From contig OZ024743.1 of the NCBI GenBank assembly GCA_964016885.1, positions 12,490,586-12,554,585 of the forward strand: a stretch of 64,000 bases of DNA. The letters run 5' to 3'. The notes beneath the pieces are model-generated. The model searched no databases and had not been told where the DNA came from. It saw nothing but the letters and a program-made list of their open reading frames with translations. This stretch comes from Eledone cirrhosa (taxonomy: Eukaryota > Mollusca > Cephalopoda > Octopoda > Eledonidae). A program made the position numbers and the translations under genes. Positions 32,576 through 46,400 of the stretch are shown in pieces (positions within the stretch are counted from its first letter, which is position 1; each line of letters begins with the position of its first letter).

Positions 32576-34079
32576 TGCAATAAATAATAAATGTTATTAT
32601 ATATAATATAACAATCCAATCTAGAAAGGAGACCTTGAAATTTCCCTAAACATAGACGAATATAAAATAGACACACCCAGAAGATTCCTAATAAATGCTT
32701 TCTTATAGAAAAGCAGATGAAGTGCTGCTATTTATATACAAACATTCCAGCTAATCAGTCAGAAAACATAAGATGGAGAATCTCCATTATATAATCTGAC
32801 AAAATCATATTTGAACAATGAAGCCTAAAGGGCAAATAAGTTCAAAGAAAAATGAGAAAACATACCCCAAAACCACACAAACAACACCCTCTCTCCGGAA
32901 AATATCATATTCCAACTTACCTTTCATCATAAACATAGCAACAAATGAAGAAAAAAACAAAACAAAAATAATGTGCTAATGCTAATCACCAGATATTTTC
33001 TAACTGACTGTAGATATCACAAGCTAGTCAATAGGAGCAATATAAAAGTTAGCTACACTTGCACAAGAAACAATAAATCATACCATACAAGTTATTAACA
33101 ACTATATATCTTAAAATGTACAGCCTACTGTCGAAAACAGATGCAACCAACATTTCTAAGCTACATCCGTTAAAGTGAAAGAGAATGAGAGAGGTAGAGT
33201 TAGAGTGTGGAAGAAAACTAGAGAAATAGGGATACATGTATGTAAATATGCCTTACAAGAGTAATAAGATCACATGTACATCTGAATTCATATCTAAACA
33301 CACACAAATATTTAATAAGTCTATATGAATACACATATACACACACACAAGCACTTAAGTCTGCTTACGACCATGTAATGTATTTCTATGAATTTATATG
33401 CACATTAACATACACAGACACACATGCTCACACAAACACAAGTGCAAACACATTATGTATATATATGTGAATTTATATACATCTACACATACATAAACAC
33501 AGAGCTGTGTGGAAAACGTATGTTTGTGTGTTTGTGAATGAGAGAAAGAAAAGAATTGAAGAGAGAAAGAATAAGATAAGAATAAGAGAAAGATGGCAAT
33601 GTTCTTATTTTGAAGGCAAATGTTAAATGTAAATGTTAAATGTTAAATGTTAAATTAGAACTCATCCTCAGCTGCTCCACTCCTTTCAGTCTTTATCCAC
33701 CTCCTTCCTAGAATCCTCCTCATTCATCTCAGGCTGACATGAAGTCATGGATGAGAATGTTTTAATTCATGGATGAGAATGTTTTAATTTAGAACAAAAA
33801 CAAATTTGTGTTTTGTCATTTCAAAAAAAGAAATCATACTCAACCATTCCACTCTCACTCTCCTAAACCCTTTTGTCTTTTGTCATCTTCTTTCTGGAAT
33901 CCTTTTTGTTTGCGGCAAGAGTAGCTTGATGTCAGAATTTTTTTGTTCATTCATTATTTTGGGATGGATCTGGATCTCTGTGCCAGATGTCTCGAAGATT
34001 CACTGAGCTTTCTTAATGAATCACAATGGCGACTTTGTTTCAACACAAAGAAACAAGAGTTTTACACTTTATATATAGA
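32576..34079. other. CA-rich and A-rich intergenic sequence
   Basis: There are (CA)n-rich stretches at 33296-33500, tandem 'tgttaaa' units at about 33620-33655 and a 23-bp tandem pair around 33748-33792. No conserved exon is recognised. Confidence 0.45.
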
Positions 34080-34760
34080 TAATAGTTGTGAGAGTAGGTT
34101 ATGTTTCTGATAATGTGAGAGTGTAATATATCTTCAAGAACACAACTTCTTTGCTCCATTCAGTGGATCAAAGTGTGATAGCTAACTTTAAGTCATATTA
34201 TCGAAGAATTTTGGAACAACACATAAAAGCAAATTGTTCATTTAGAAACTTCCGTAAAATTTAAAACTTACGGATACTTTGTAGATGATGGGATGAAGTT
34301 AAAACCCCCAGTTATGAATGGTGTTTTGGAAAACATGGCGAGACTGCATCCATAACTTGAAAAGTTTTTCACTTGAAGAATGTCTAAATCAAACCCAGCA
34401 AGATGTGACACCAGCAAATGATGTAAGGTTTGAAGAAGTCATAGAAGATGATTTGGTTGAATTACTAGAATCCAAAGAGAAAGTTTGTCTAACAAGGAAC
34501 TGATGTTGTTGGAATGAGTGAGCTGCATGGCAAGAAGATATAGAAGACCCATCCATTCTACTTAAATTGAGTACAAAGAATATTGCAAGAGGATTAGTAC
34601 TTATTGATGAAAGTCTTTAGGTTTTTGATAAGAATTCTAATTGTGAAAGTACAACAAATTACAAGAGAAGTTTATGAGCTCAGTTCCTACACTGAGCTGT
34701 ACAAAGAGGTGATGTTTGGTAAATATCAAACAACTTTGGATAAGTTCTTCAAGCAGATGA
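34080..34760 (+). pseudogene. Tigger/pogo-type transposase C-terminus, degenerate
   Basis: Forward pieces read KNTTSLLHSVDQSVIANFKS, YYRRILEQHI, then MVFWKTWRDCIHNLKSFSLE and VIEDDLVELLESKE. These match in order the end of the DDE domain and the C-terminal region of Tigger (pogo, Tc1/mariner superfamily) transposases. Several stops and shifts make it dead. The N-terminal half is absent. Confidence 0.75.
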
Positions 34761-34944
34761 TGATGATGATGTATTAGTACTAGTACTCTACATCATCTCC
34801 CTTCACAAGAGAGAATCTACCCTATTACAATCTTACCATTTTTATTTATTCCCTAATGTACTTTATTTTATTCTGAAACGTTTTTAATTAAATATGCTGT
34901 ACTATGTCTGTATAAAAGGTGTTTATTTTCATTAATTGTATTAC

Positions 34945-35110
34945 TTAAGGGTGGTGAATTGGCAGAATCGGTTGAGTCTTGGACACCATGCTTCACAGTT
35001 TTATCCTTACAGGGTCGATAAAATAAAGTACCAGTAATGCACTGGGGTCAATTTAATCGACTTTCCCTCTCCCCCAAATTGCTGGCCTTTTTCCTAAATA
35101 AGAAACCGTT
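34945..35110 (+). repeat. SINE family A, long subfamily
   Basis: It contains 'gtggtgaattggcagaatcg', 'tccttacagggtcgataaaa' and 'gtcaatttaatcgactttcc', ending near 'ttgctggcctttt'. Confidence 0.8.
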
Positions 35111-35749
35111 ACTTGTATTACTTATTTCTTTTATTTAATTTTTGTTTGTTTGACCCCCCCTCCCCCCAGAAAATCCTGGGCAGAAGTGGTTAGAGCTGAT
35201 GATGAAGGAATGTTACAAGTTGAGGGAGGCTATGCTGGAAAATATACACCCAACCCATACAAGCATAGAAAAGCAGATGTATGATGATGATTTTATATAT
35301 ATATATATATATACATACATATACATGAAAGGAAATGAAACTAGCATAATTAATAGAATTAATTCATGTGAAATAAATATATATACTTAGCAATAAAAAA
35401 TATGTGTACATGTGTATGTAGTTTAGTGTATGTGTATGAGAGAGAAAGAGAGATGGAGAAAAGGGAGTAAGAGCCAAAGTGGTTGGAGACAGGGTAATGT
35501 GTAGTAGAGGGGGAGATATAGAAATTGTGAAGAGAAAGGTTGTAGTGAGCTAGAGAGAATTACGTACACAAAAGAGTGGGAGGGATACAAAAGGATGTAG
35601 TTCTCCAATGCACATGTGACATTAAACTATTCTTTTAGATTAGAGTATTTGTCAACCATTTAATCTTATGATTACTATATAATTCATGTTTCATAAAATG
35701 TCAATCAAGCCTTGTAACACCCCACCCACCCTACATAAATCCACACACA

Positions 35750-35811
<62 letters not shown>

Positions 35812-36060
35812 AAGACAAAGTAAAACTTATATGAATTTACACACACACTTTCATATAAAAACACTGGAGAAAGAAAGCTGAAAATTAAATTCCACTGCAC
35901 GACACCTGGGGCATATCTCTTCTGCTATAGCCTTAGGTTGACCAATGCCTTGTGAATGAAAGAACTACTACCTTTGCTGATTACAAACAGTTTCACTCTT
36001 AGAGTCAAAGGCAGATTAAACAATACCTGTATCTGAACTGAGATGCTGAACAGTCCATGC
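35111..36060. other. Microsatellite-rich, no gene seen
   Basis: There are (TA)n runs near 35295-35312 and a palindromic (CT)n(TA)n(GA)n array at about 35750-35813. Confidence 0.5.
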
Positions 36061-36074
36061 TGTTAAGTGGTAGT

Positions 36075-36270
36075 ACTGGTATCATGATAAAATGCATCAA
36101 CTACATACTGTAAAGTGTTTGGCATTGGGAAGAGTATCCAGCAGTAGAAATCATGCAAAAATCAAACATATGAGCAAGATGTGGTAATCTAACTTGTGTA
36201 TTCTATGAGCATGACAAACCATCCAGCCTATACCAGCATAGAAAACAGACAAAACAGTGATGATGGAGAT
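36075..36270 (+). repeat. LINE family 1 tail-only copy
   Basis: 'tactgtaaagtgtttggcat', 'gtatccagcagtagaaa', 'gagcaagatgtgg' and 'agcatagaaaacagac' follow the order of the LINE tail at 58140-58340. Confidence 0.7.
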
Positions 36271-36649
36271 ATATACAAGATCTGTCATAAAAGTAACCAA
36301 CTTTATATTTTCCATGGGAAGTAATGACATTAGTGAGACAAATGTGCACAGATCAGAGCTGCATACATTCATGCACATGCATGTTTTTTGGCAAGTTCGC
36401 AATATATATATATGCATGTATGTATGTGTTTGTTTATGACTGATTATTTCGACACCACTTAAACATTGTTGCTGTTTGTTTATGTTCCGTAATTTAATAG
36501 TACAACAAATAAAGATTGATGAAATAAGTATCAGACTTTAAAAGATAAGTACTGGGGCTGATATAATCAACTAAACCCATCAAATTGGTGTCCCAGCATG
36601 ACTGTATCCAATGACTGAAACCAGTAAAAGGTATCATCATTTTGTTGAA

Positions 36650-37615
36650 AATCTATTTTCCATGCTTGCATGTGTTAGATGAGACAAGTCAGGTCAGGTG
36701 ATCATGTCTTGCTCATACGATTGTCTTTGACTTGGTTTCTATAGCTGGATGCCCTTTGTAATGCCAGACACATTACATCATGGAATGGGTGCTTTTTATT
36801 GTGGTATCAAAACGACCATCTAACAGGGTGGACAGGATGATTTTTCGTTGTAGTACCAGCACGACTACATACAGGGTGGGTTAGGTGTTGTTTGTCATGG
36901 TTGTAGCATTGTGGGAGAGCAGGTGGGCAGTGTGTCAAGTTGTCTATGCTTGTATGCATAGATTAGATAGGAGAGGTGAATCAGGGGTGTGAAATGGGGA
37001 CAAGTATTAAGGATGGTGACAGGGTAGGCAAACGAGGGAGATCTAAAGCAGGATACTTGGTGAGAGGGGGTATGGGTGGTTATTAAGATGGAGGAAGATT
37101 GGTGTAGACTAGTGGCTGCTACATAAGTTTTATCTTGTGCACATGGGAAGACAAATTTTCTGCATTTCTATGTTGCCAGAGATTTCGATCCTGTGTTGTC
37201 TTCTTTGAGAGGTTTTGGGTGAGGTCAGCTTTTATCACTTCATTTCAAAATTTCTTAGGTTTTGCTCTTTCATAGTTTCCTTCAACGTCAAGTGCCCTGC
37301 ATCTCTTCAAACAACTGTCATCCTCCATATGCATCATGTCTATACCACCACATTGTTCATTTTAAGCATGCTGATTGCTCATCTGTATATAGCTTGTCCT
37401 GCTCTCACAAGTCACTCATCTATCCCTAGTTTCCTAAAAGCTCACCAGATTATGGAATGGGTACTATCAAATGCTTTCTCCAGGTCAATAAATGTCAAGT
37501 ACAGGGCCTTACATTTAGCTAGATACTGCCCCTGCAATTGCTTCACAAGGAAGAGGGCATCAGTGATACTTTTATCCAGCACAAACCTGAACTGCATCTT
37601 ATACAACAATCTTTT
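36650..37615 (-). pseudogene. LINE family 1, 3' part with tail, degenerate
   Basis: The minus-strand order parallels the copy at 40800-43140. RT-motif remnants (encoding KCKAL-type and LDKSITDALFLVKQL-like text) lie at 37390-37600, and the tail with 'agctggatgccctttgtaat' lies at 36745-36770. Large internal parts are missing. Confidence 0.65.
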
Positions 37616-37764
37616 GTTGTTTTCATTAAGCTAATTCCACTCACAAGACATTAAATAATCTGAGGCAATAAAATAAAAAGACACAAAGTTCCATACAGTA
37701 GGATTGAAACCAGAACTGTGATTGTGAAGTGAACTTTTTAATCACACTACTATCTTTGTCTTAT

Positions 37765-37865
37765 ATGATAATGAAAATTATTGTGTACAGTGCTCAAGTG
37801 CACTACAGCTCATCAGAGGTGCATGTATAGTACATAGAATATTGTACAAAAGTCAGGAAAGTGAA
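37765..37865 (-). repeat. LINE family 2 3' end
   Basis: 'aaaattattgtgtacagtgc' then 'tgtatagtacatagaata' is the reverse complement of the 3' end of the copy at 15900-16030. Confidence 0.7.
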
Positions 37866-37917
37866 CAATGATTTCAAAGATAAACCAGCCTCTAATTTGA
37901 GGGAAGGGAATAGTTGA

Positions 37918-38109
37918 TTAACCCTTTAGCATTTAAACCAGCTGTATCTGGCCAGAATTATCTCATCTCTTTCTGTTCAATCCGTCCGCTAAGGTATTGT
38001 TCTCAAAATAAATAATATCAAAAACTCATAGATTCAATATTATGTGAGATAAAGCCTTTACTGTGAAAATATATTAATAAATATAGAGTAATGTAAATGC
38101 TAAAGGGTT
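37918..38109. mobile_element. MITE with TTAACCCTTTAGCATTTA termini
   Basis: The left end 'ttaaccctttagcattta' is closely matched by the reverse complement of the right end 'taaatgctaaagggttaa'. The noncoding interior is about 150 bp. A related inverted copy lies at about 47583-47770. Confidence 0.8.
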
Positions 38110-38111
38110 AA

Positions 38112-38420
38112 GATCAATTTCAGTACTTGATTGGTACTATATTTTATTAAACCCCAAAGAATTAAAGGCAAATCAACTTCAGCAGGATTTGAACTTGAAG
38201 TATAAAGGTCCATCACTAAATACTGAACATTTTCCCATCATCCCACAATCTCATTATATAATATTTATTATGACACAAAGCCAGAAATTATTTTGGAGAA
38301 AGGAACAAACAGTATTAATTAATTATATTGACCTCAGTACTTGACACTTTATTTTATCAACCCTGGAAGGATGAAAAGTAATGTTGACCCCAGAATATAA
38401 AAGGTTGCAACAAAAAATAT
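38112..38420 (-). repeat. Two degenerate SINE family A copies
   Basis: 'ggtactatattttattaaac' with 'aggatttgaac', and a second 'gacactttattttatcaacc' followed by 'gaaggatgaaaag'. Both are reverse oriented and diverged. Confidence 0.6.
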
Positions 38421-39860
38421 CACATGGGATTTCATTCAATGCTCTGATGATTCAGGAAACTTATTTCAATTTTAAATACTGTATACATATATATCTATAA
38501 AATGCAACTAGTACTCTGTAAAGTTGCTGCTATTAGAAAGAGTAGTCTGTTGTAGAATCCAGGTAAAAAATATGAGATGTGGCCCTCAGACTACTGATCT
38601 GTATAACTCATTCCAAAATAGAAACTGAAGATAAAACAAGGATGATGATTATCTTTCAATTAAAATGAACAATTTGGCAACAAAATGAATTTTGATTAAT
38701 TGTCTTTCGGATTTTTACCTATACAGAAGACTATAGAAAATTTTACACTTGATGTTTCACTTCACCTGTGATTTATTATTAATACACAGCTTATAGATTG
38801 TTAACTAAAAATCCATACCTTGCTTTCATGCAAATGTCATCAATCCTCAAATATAGTGGATTGTCTGTGACCCAGTAGAATGTTCTTTTGATTTTTCACT
38901 GAAAAATTATTGCTTATAACTATTCTACAGGGTCAGGGAGACAAACAGATCACATTATATGACTGGTCATCTAGTCAAAATGTTGGTACTTTTTGTATTT
39001 TGCTTCATATTGACTGAGTATCTCTTATCTTCACTTCAGCTTTAAACCAAAAATAAGTCTTAAAACAGCAGTCACTGTAACTTGATTAAGTGTCTTCAGA
39101 ACAATAAGAAAATTCAGTGTTTATAAAGACATGCATTACCAAATTAATATGCCACATAATTTCCAACATTAGCTCTAGCTATTGCAATAGATTTAACATT
39201 AGAAAGCATAGCAATGAATTATTCAACATGATAAGAAACTAAATGGCTACCCATTAATGGACTCTTTCTATGCTGTATAACAACTTTACTTGAATTTCCT
39301 AGCAGACGGTTGCATGTGATTTAAGCAAAATTACTAAAAACTTGCTATAATCATCTACAATCCAGTAAAATTAACCACATTTATTTTGATTAGTGAGCCA
39401 CCAGAATTGCTTGCAATCCCTATTTTCAGTTACAGATTGTTTTATCAAACTGTGGTAGTGCAATATGGAAAGGGTTAAAAAATAACACAAAAAACATTTT
39501 TTTTTATACTGTTTACCTCAATTTTCCCAAGCCATCACATTTAAGATAGTTTTAAAAATTATTACATTTGCAAATATTTGGTTTTACAGTTTCTTTTTTT
39601 TTAAAATTAATTTATTTTTAAGGCATAATTAGCTTTTTATTTTATTTTATTATATGCAAATATGATGAAGATGGTTCTAACTGATTTTTTTTTCATGGTA
39701 GAGAATGGGGTGGAATTAGAAGTTAGTCAAGCAGTCATGTGGTTCTTTGTCTAGGGTATGATATGATGGTTGTGATAGAAAGGTTTGAAATTACGACCAG
39801 ACGATTGCCTTGTAGCTCAGTACCTTAACTATACAGCCATTGTCATTCCCTTTAAATAAA
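38421..39860. other. Intergenic, no gene recognised
   Basis: A LINE-tail remnant is at about 38505-38640. Otherwise it is AT-rich with no conserved exon. Confidence 0.4.
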
Positions 39861-39867
39861 TAATTGT

Positions 39868-40050
39868 TTCTACTTTAGGCACAAGGCCAGCAATTACCCA
39901 GTGCATTACTGGTACTTTATTTTATCAACCCCGTAAGGATGAAAGGCAAAGTCAACCTCGGCGGGATTTGAACTCAGATCGTAAAGGGACGTAACTATGC
40001 TGGAAAGCATGGCATCCGACCCTCTACCGATACTGCCAATCCACTGCCAT
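39868..40050 (-). repeat. SINE family A
   Basis: It is nearly identical to the copy at 13900-14085 over its full length, ending in the tRNA-like head 'taccgatactgccaatccac'. The high similarity points to recent activity of this subfamily. Confidence 0.9.
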
Positions 40051-40453
40051 AAATAAATAATGTTTTTAAATAGCATGAGCAAGACGAGTCTAGGTTTTGT
40101 GTTTTTTTGTTTTCTTTTAAAGGTCTTTGAATATTACAGCTTGGATATTCTTTATAAATAGTTAAACACTCTAACAGGTGGAAATGTCATCAGTTTTCCA
40201 GTTACACAAACTAAGTCATGTAGAATCCTCTAGCCTTAGTCAAGAGGGAAATGGGATCAAAGGAGAAGTTACATGTTTTTCTTCATCGTTTCTAACTAAA
40301 CTAGAGGGTAAAAGATTGCTGAATTGTTGGGAATCGTTGGTAAATGACCAATCCAAAATTGAGTGGTATATTGACATGGTATAAAATATAGAGCCTGTAG
40401 TTAAGATGTTTAGATGCTTCTGACTGTATTTGTTCACTTGGTGAAAGGATAGG

Positions 40454-43400
40454 TTACCAATCATTTTCATCATCACTGTCAGTGATTTTGCTATTCTGGA
40501 CAGCCATGTCCATTACATCTCGTATTCCTTCTTTACTTGGACAACATTCTAACGTAGTTTTAACTGCACCAAGTTCAGAAAGCATCCATTCAAGACCTAA
40601 AAGATAAATTAAATATATATATAAATATAGTACTATCAAACTTATAGAAGTCATGCCTGAGAAAATCACAGACATGCCCCATATTACCTGTAGACAAAAC
40701 TCAAAGATTCTAATAAATAGATCCGAGCATTTATAAAAAATAAAAAATCCATTGACATATATATATTTGTATGTGTATGTGTGTGTGCATGAGCATGTTC
40801 ATCATCATCATCAACGTTTAACGTCCGTGTTCCACGCTTGCATGGGTTTGGACGGGGGTTTTCCCATTTGAGGCAAGAGTGATTGTCTTGCTCGCATAGG
40901 AGTGTCTGGCGGGTTTTCTACAGCTGGATGCCCTTCCTAACACCAACCACATTTACAGTGTGGGGCTGGGAGGTTTTTACCGTGTTGCCTACACGGCCAA
41001 ATTACAGCGTGGACTGTCTGGCGGGTTTTCTACAGCTGGATGCCCTTCCTAACACCAACCACATTTACAGTGTCGGCCTGGGAGGTTTTTACCATGTTGC
41101 CTACACAGCCACATTACAGCGTGGACTGTGTTTTTTTTTTGTCGTGACACCTACACGATCTCATTTGTTTCGGCCTGGATGTTGTGGCACCAACATAACT
41201 TTACATTGAAAGGGGCGGTGTGGATGGGGTGGGGGTGGTGGGACGGGGGTGTATTTTGTTAGAGATGCCTACTGACTGTAGTAGGTTTTACTTTGTATTT
41301 AGGTAAGGCGGGTCTTCTCTATTACTGACTACCGCCAAAGGTCTCGGTCCAGTGACATTGTCTTGGAGAGGTGTAAGTGTGTGAGGTCGGAATTTATCAG
41401 GTCGTCCCAGGTTTTTCTGGGTCTACCTACTCCGTAGCTACCGTCTATCTTTATTGCCCTGCACTTTGTTATACAGCTGTCGTATTTCATGCGCACCACG
41501 TGACCATATCAATGCAGCCTTCTCTCGAGTAAACAACATTTGATCCCTCTTATTTCTAATTTTTTCCTTAGTTGGCTTATGCTTTGCTGCTCACGTACGT
41601 TACCATTACACCTCCAGCGGAGCATGCAAGCTTCGTTCCTCTGCACACAATGCCCAGGTCTCACTGCCATGCAACATTGCTGTTCGTATGCAGGCATCAT
41701 ACAACCTGCATTTCATTTTTAGGGAGAACCCTTTAGCGGCTAATAGTGGTATAAGCTCTCTGAACTTTTTCCATCCAGTTCTGACTCTAACTACTGTACT
41801 TTCAGAGCACCCTCCCCCACTGCTGATTTTGTCACCCAGGTAACGGAAGCTGTCCACTATTTCTATAGAACCCTCTGCGCAATTGTAAGAGCTAGTATTT
41901 TGTGAGCACTTGCTGCTACTTATTGCACCAGAGCACCGGCCACATGTAAAATCTATGTTCTTAGTTAGCTTACCTGTGATCCCACTACATCTTTTATGCA
42001 CCCATACTTTGCATTTGGGACATAAAATGGAGTTTCTACCTACGCTTTCCTACACACTGAGCATGGCCATTTCCCAGAAGGGACCGTCGCCTTATTTTCT
42101 TTCCTACAAACTAGAACTTTAGTCTTAGCCAGGTTAATTTTAAGGCCTTTTGATTCTAGGCCGTGCTTCCATGTTTGGAATTTCTTCTCTAGCTCTGCCA
42201 TTGATTCAACTATGAGCGTTAGATCATCTGCGTATAGGAGTTCCCATGGGCAGCCGGTCTTGAACTCCACTGTTATAGCCTGAAGGGCAATAATAAATAG
42301 TAGGGGGCTAAGAACAGAGCCCTGATGAACACCAACTTTTACACTAAACTCTTCACTATATTCGTTGTTAATTCTAACCTTGCTGATTGTTTCTTTATAC
42401 ATGGCTTGTATAGCTCTCACAAGCCATTCGTCAACACCTAGTTTTCTAAGAGCCCACCAGATAATGGAACGAGGGACTCTGTCAAAGGCTTTCTCCAAGT
42501 CAACAAAAGCTAAGTATAGGGGTTTACTTTTAGCTAGGTACTTCTCCTGTAGTTGTACAATGAAAAGAGCGTCTGTGGTACTTTTGCCTGACACAAAACC
42601 GAACTGCATTTCATCTAGATCAATTCTCTCTCTGATTAGTTGCGCTATAACTTTTTCCGTGACCTTCATGACCTGGTCGATTAATTTAATGCCTCTATAG
42701 TTACTCCTATCTAGGGCATCTCCTTTACCCTTGTAACAGTTAATGATGATGCTGCTACGCCAGTCCTTCGGAACAACCCCATTCTGTATGACTTGGTTTA
42801 CTATCCGGGTGACCATGGTGTGTCCCACCGTTCCAGAGGTTTTCAGCATCTCAGCAACTATTTCCGAAGGCCCAGCCGCCTTATCCATCTTCATATCTTT
42901 GATTGCCTTACTTATACTACCTTCGACTAACACTGCCGGTCCCTCTATTGGGTCGATGTGGGGGAGACTGTCTTTCTCCCATTTATTCTCCTCATTTAGA
43001 AGCCTTTCGTAGTGACACTTCCAAGCAACCTTCTTATCAGCGTCAGTGATGGCAAGTACGCCCTCATCATTAAGTACACACTTCTCCCCGACAATATCAC
43101 GGTTTTCCTTGACACATTGCCTAGCAATCCTGAACACCTCACGTTTTTGTCCTCATGTTATATTATAAAATATAATAACATTTTATAATATAACAATTTA
43201 ACAAACTACAATTTTTTTTCTTTTAGGGTGGGAAATATAGTTGATGAAATCAACCCCATTACTTCACTAGTATTTTGTCTAAGTTACACATAGGAAAAAG
43301 GACAAAACAAAAAAGCCAAAACCATTGAACATAGAACATAAAGGGACATAATTCAGTGCAAGGCAAAAGCTGAAATGGCAAGCAAGAGATAAGTGATTAA

Positions 43401-46400
43401 TACCTATTCTATTTCTTCTCACAGGATTACACATTTTCAATGAATTGACTCAAGTACAATAGAAATAAATATTTGTTGTTGGTTAATCCCAGGTCAGACG
43501 TGATTGAGCAGACTTATGATCAAAAGCATTTCAGTTCAGTCTTTTTTATGTGAAGGAAAAACAGTATCCTATCCTCCAACAGTAAGGTGTAATTTGAAGG
43601 TAATTTGACTGCTTTTTCTAATAGGTCAAGCAGCCATATAAATGCTCTCTTATTGGAACATCAAGTAAATACTTGATCAATGCTGGTAGGATTTGCATGC
43701 AAAGTGAGGGTAACTAAAAACTGATTTTGATAGATCATCAACCTATCATATTAATAATTGCCTCTCACATTGGCACAAGGCCAGCAATTCGGGGGAAGAT
43801 GTTAGTTGATTATATCACCTCTATTTGGTATATATGACTGGTATATTTTTTAACCATGAGAAATGCAAAGTGAATCATAGCAGGATTTAAACTACTTATT
43901 ACTTCTGCAAGGATGAAAACCAAAATTAACATTGGTGGGAATTAAACTCAGAATGTGAAGGGCTGTAACTAAATATTACACATAGCTCATCAATTTTGCC
44001 ATCTGTCAACCCATTAATGTATGTATTTCAAATTTAAATACTGTTCATATAAAGAATACAAACTATTTTATAATCATCATTTTTATCCATGTTGCTTATT
44101 TTTCTTGTTATTTAATTGTAGAATAGTTAAAACTCATTAGTGATGCAAAGCACAAGGTTACCTTGCAAGTGCTAGAGTACAAAGATAAAATGCATTAAGT
44201 AAACTTTACAAAGTGGTTGGCAAATGAGGAATGACAACAGAGTTGAAAAGACTATCTAGTTTTGCTGAGGACATGAAACCTCTCTATTGCTGATGCCAAA
44301 ATAAAATGTACACAGTACCCTCTGTAAAGTGGTTGGTGTTAAGAAAGTATCCAGCCATAGACACCATGCCCAAAATAGCATATATAAGCAAGATGTAGTT
44401 TTCCAACCCAACTATAAGTAATTAAGTAATTATGAATAAAAACTGACTTTTAATATGAGAATCCATCCAACCCATGCAAGCATGGAAAACAAATGTTAAG
44501 TGATGATGATGACAATAATGTAGAAAGAATTTTTTATTTCATGCCTTAATGTGTTAAGCACAGTGCCATAACTGTTGCAAGAGAGTGTATAGTTAACTGA
44601 TTCCATTTTAATATAATTTTATCAACCCAAGAAGGATGACAGGCAATTTGAAACTAGATCAGAAATACAGCAAAACATTTGCCGTCAATTCTCCATTCTT
44701 AATACGAAAAATAAAGATGATAATTCCTCATCAAATTTATTAAAGAACTATAGTAAAAAATTAAGACTAGTATGTTACTGGTACAAGGTAGTAATTAGGT
44801 AGAATAACTGAAGTGTTGGTTAGAATGCCTAGTGGTATTTGTTCTGGATTGCTGTATTTTTAAGTTCATATCCGACTGAAATCAACTTTGCTTTCCATTT
44901 TTTTCAGGATCAGTAAATAAGTATCAGCCCAGAACAGGTGTCTACTTCAGTGACATCACAGTAATGCTGTCATGACAGTGGTGTCAAGCTGTATTGGATC
45001 TTGCTTTTTGCAACTTAATGTTTAGTAAGATTCATGAAACTTCAGGAGAGTTTTAGATTAGAGGAATTACTTACCGTCCATTGTTAGTTTCATTCCACCA
45101 AAGGCAAATGGTCCAACAAACTGCTTTTTTATATCTCCCTCAAAATATACGAAGATGGTGGGCAAGTTTTTGTCAGGGTAATTTGGAATACAGACCGATG
45201 ATATGCTCTTGATGAACTTCACCTGTGGGAATTTACGTGCTAAGCCAGTTAAGTGTTGGTTTATAAGAGCACACAATGGAATTCTATAACAGGAAAGAAA
45301 AATAAACATTATGGTAGATGTTAAAAATGTTATATTTGTTTGAAACGCAATACACATATTTCCAATTCTTGTTTGTCTCTTGGAGGGGCACAAAGGTGGG
45401 AATAGATATGTGGATGAAGATACTTAATCTGCATTTACGAGTTTAATTTGGAGTATACTATTGTATACACAATCCATAATTGGAGCCAGAATCATATAAA
45501 TTCAATAGCAAGACTCTTGATTATAGTTTGATGTTGTGTACTGGAGCAGCTTCATGGGATTCAAGCTATTAATTAATGTGTATTCAGATTTTTAGAATAG
45601 AAACAATGTATCCCAGCATATTTTAAGAGATAACATTAGGGTTGGCCTCAAATAGTACATCTGGTTGTTAAACACTGGTTTAAAAAGTTTTGTACAACCC
45701 ATGCCAGCATAGAAAACCAGACATAATAGTGATGATGATGATGACGACGACAGAAACACATATTTATATTACTCACCCACATTTATAGACATGAAGTATG
45801 ACCCAGATTCCTTCACCTGCTTTATTTACTTCTTTGACATAATCCTCTCTGGAAATTTCAAGAACATCTCCATATCTTGCAGCTAAGTTAGCTGCTTTCA
45901 TCTCTAACATACGTTTTTGTCTAAAAGAGAAAGAGAGAGAGAGAGAAAATGGATAAAGATTATCATGAGTACCATATATTTGGGTAGTAAACCTAAACTA
46001 TCACCCAGTTTAATACTACCACCTGGCTCTTGAGTGATTCTAGTCCACCCTGCTGCAAACATACAAACCAGTTCTCTGGTTTAAGGATTACTGTAGAAAA
46101 CCAGGAGCCTTGGTTTCTTACTCTCTGTCCCCCAAAAGTAGGTTGGTTGTATCACATAGTGGAGCAATAGGCCAGTGGGTGTCAGCAATGGGAAAATAAT
46201 AGGCCTGTTGATGTCAACCATAGTGGAACAGTAGGCCAGTTGATGTCAACTATAGTGGAACAATAGCTATATGACCTCAGAACATAGAGAGCGGAACAAA
46301 TACTGCAAAGGCATTTTTTCCGATGTTTTACTCATTTTGTTAATATATAAACATTAAAATTCAAATGAAAACTGTACCCACCTGTATTCTTGAAATATTC

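Noticed and set aside
38440..38475. CTGATGA followed closely by GAAAC on the plus strand
   Set aside because: Only five bases separate the two boxes, so no stem II can form, and the flanks do not pair. It is not a hammerhead.
42365..43012. Plus-strand ORFs of 111 and 89 codons
   Set aside because: They are shadows of the minus-strand RT at 42040-43137.
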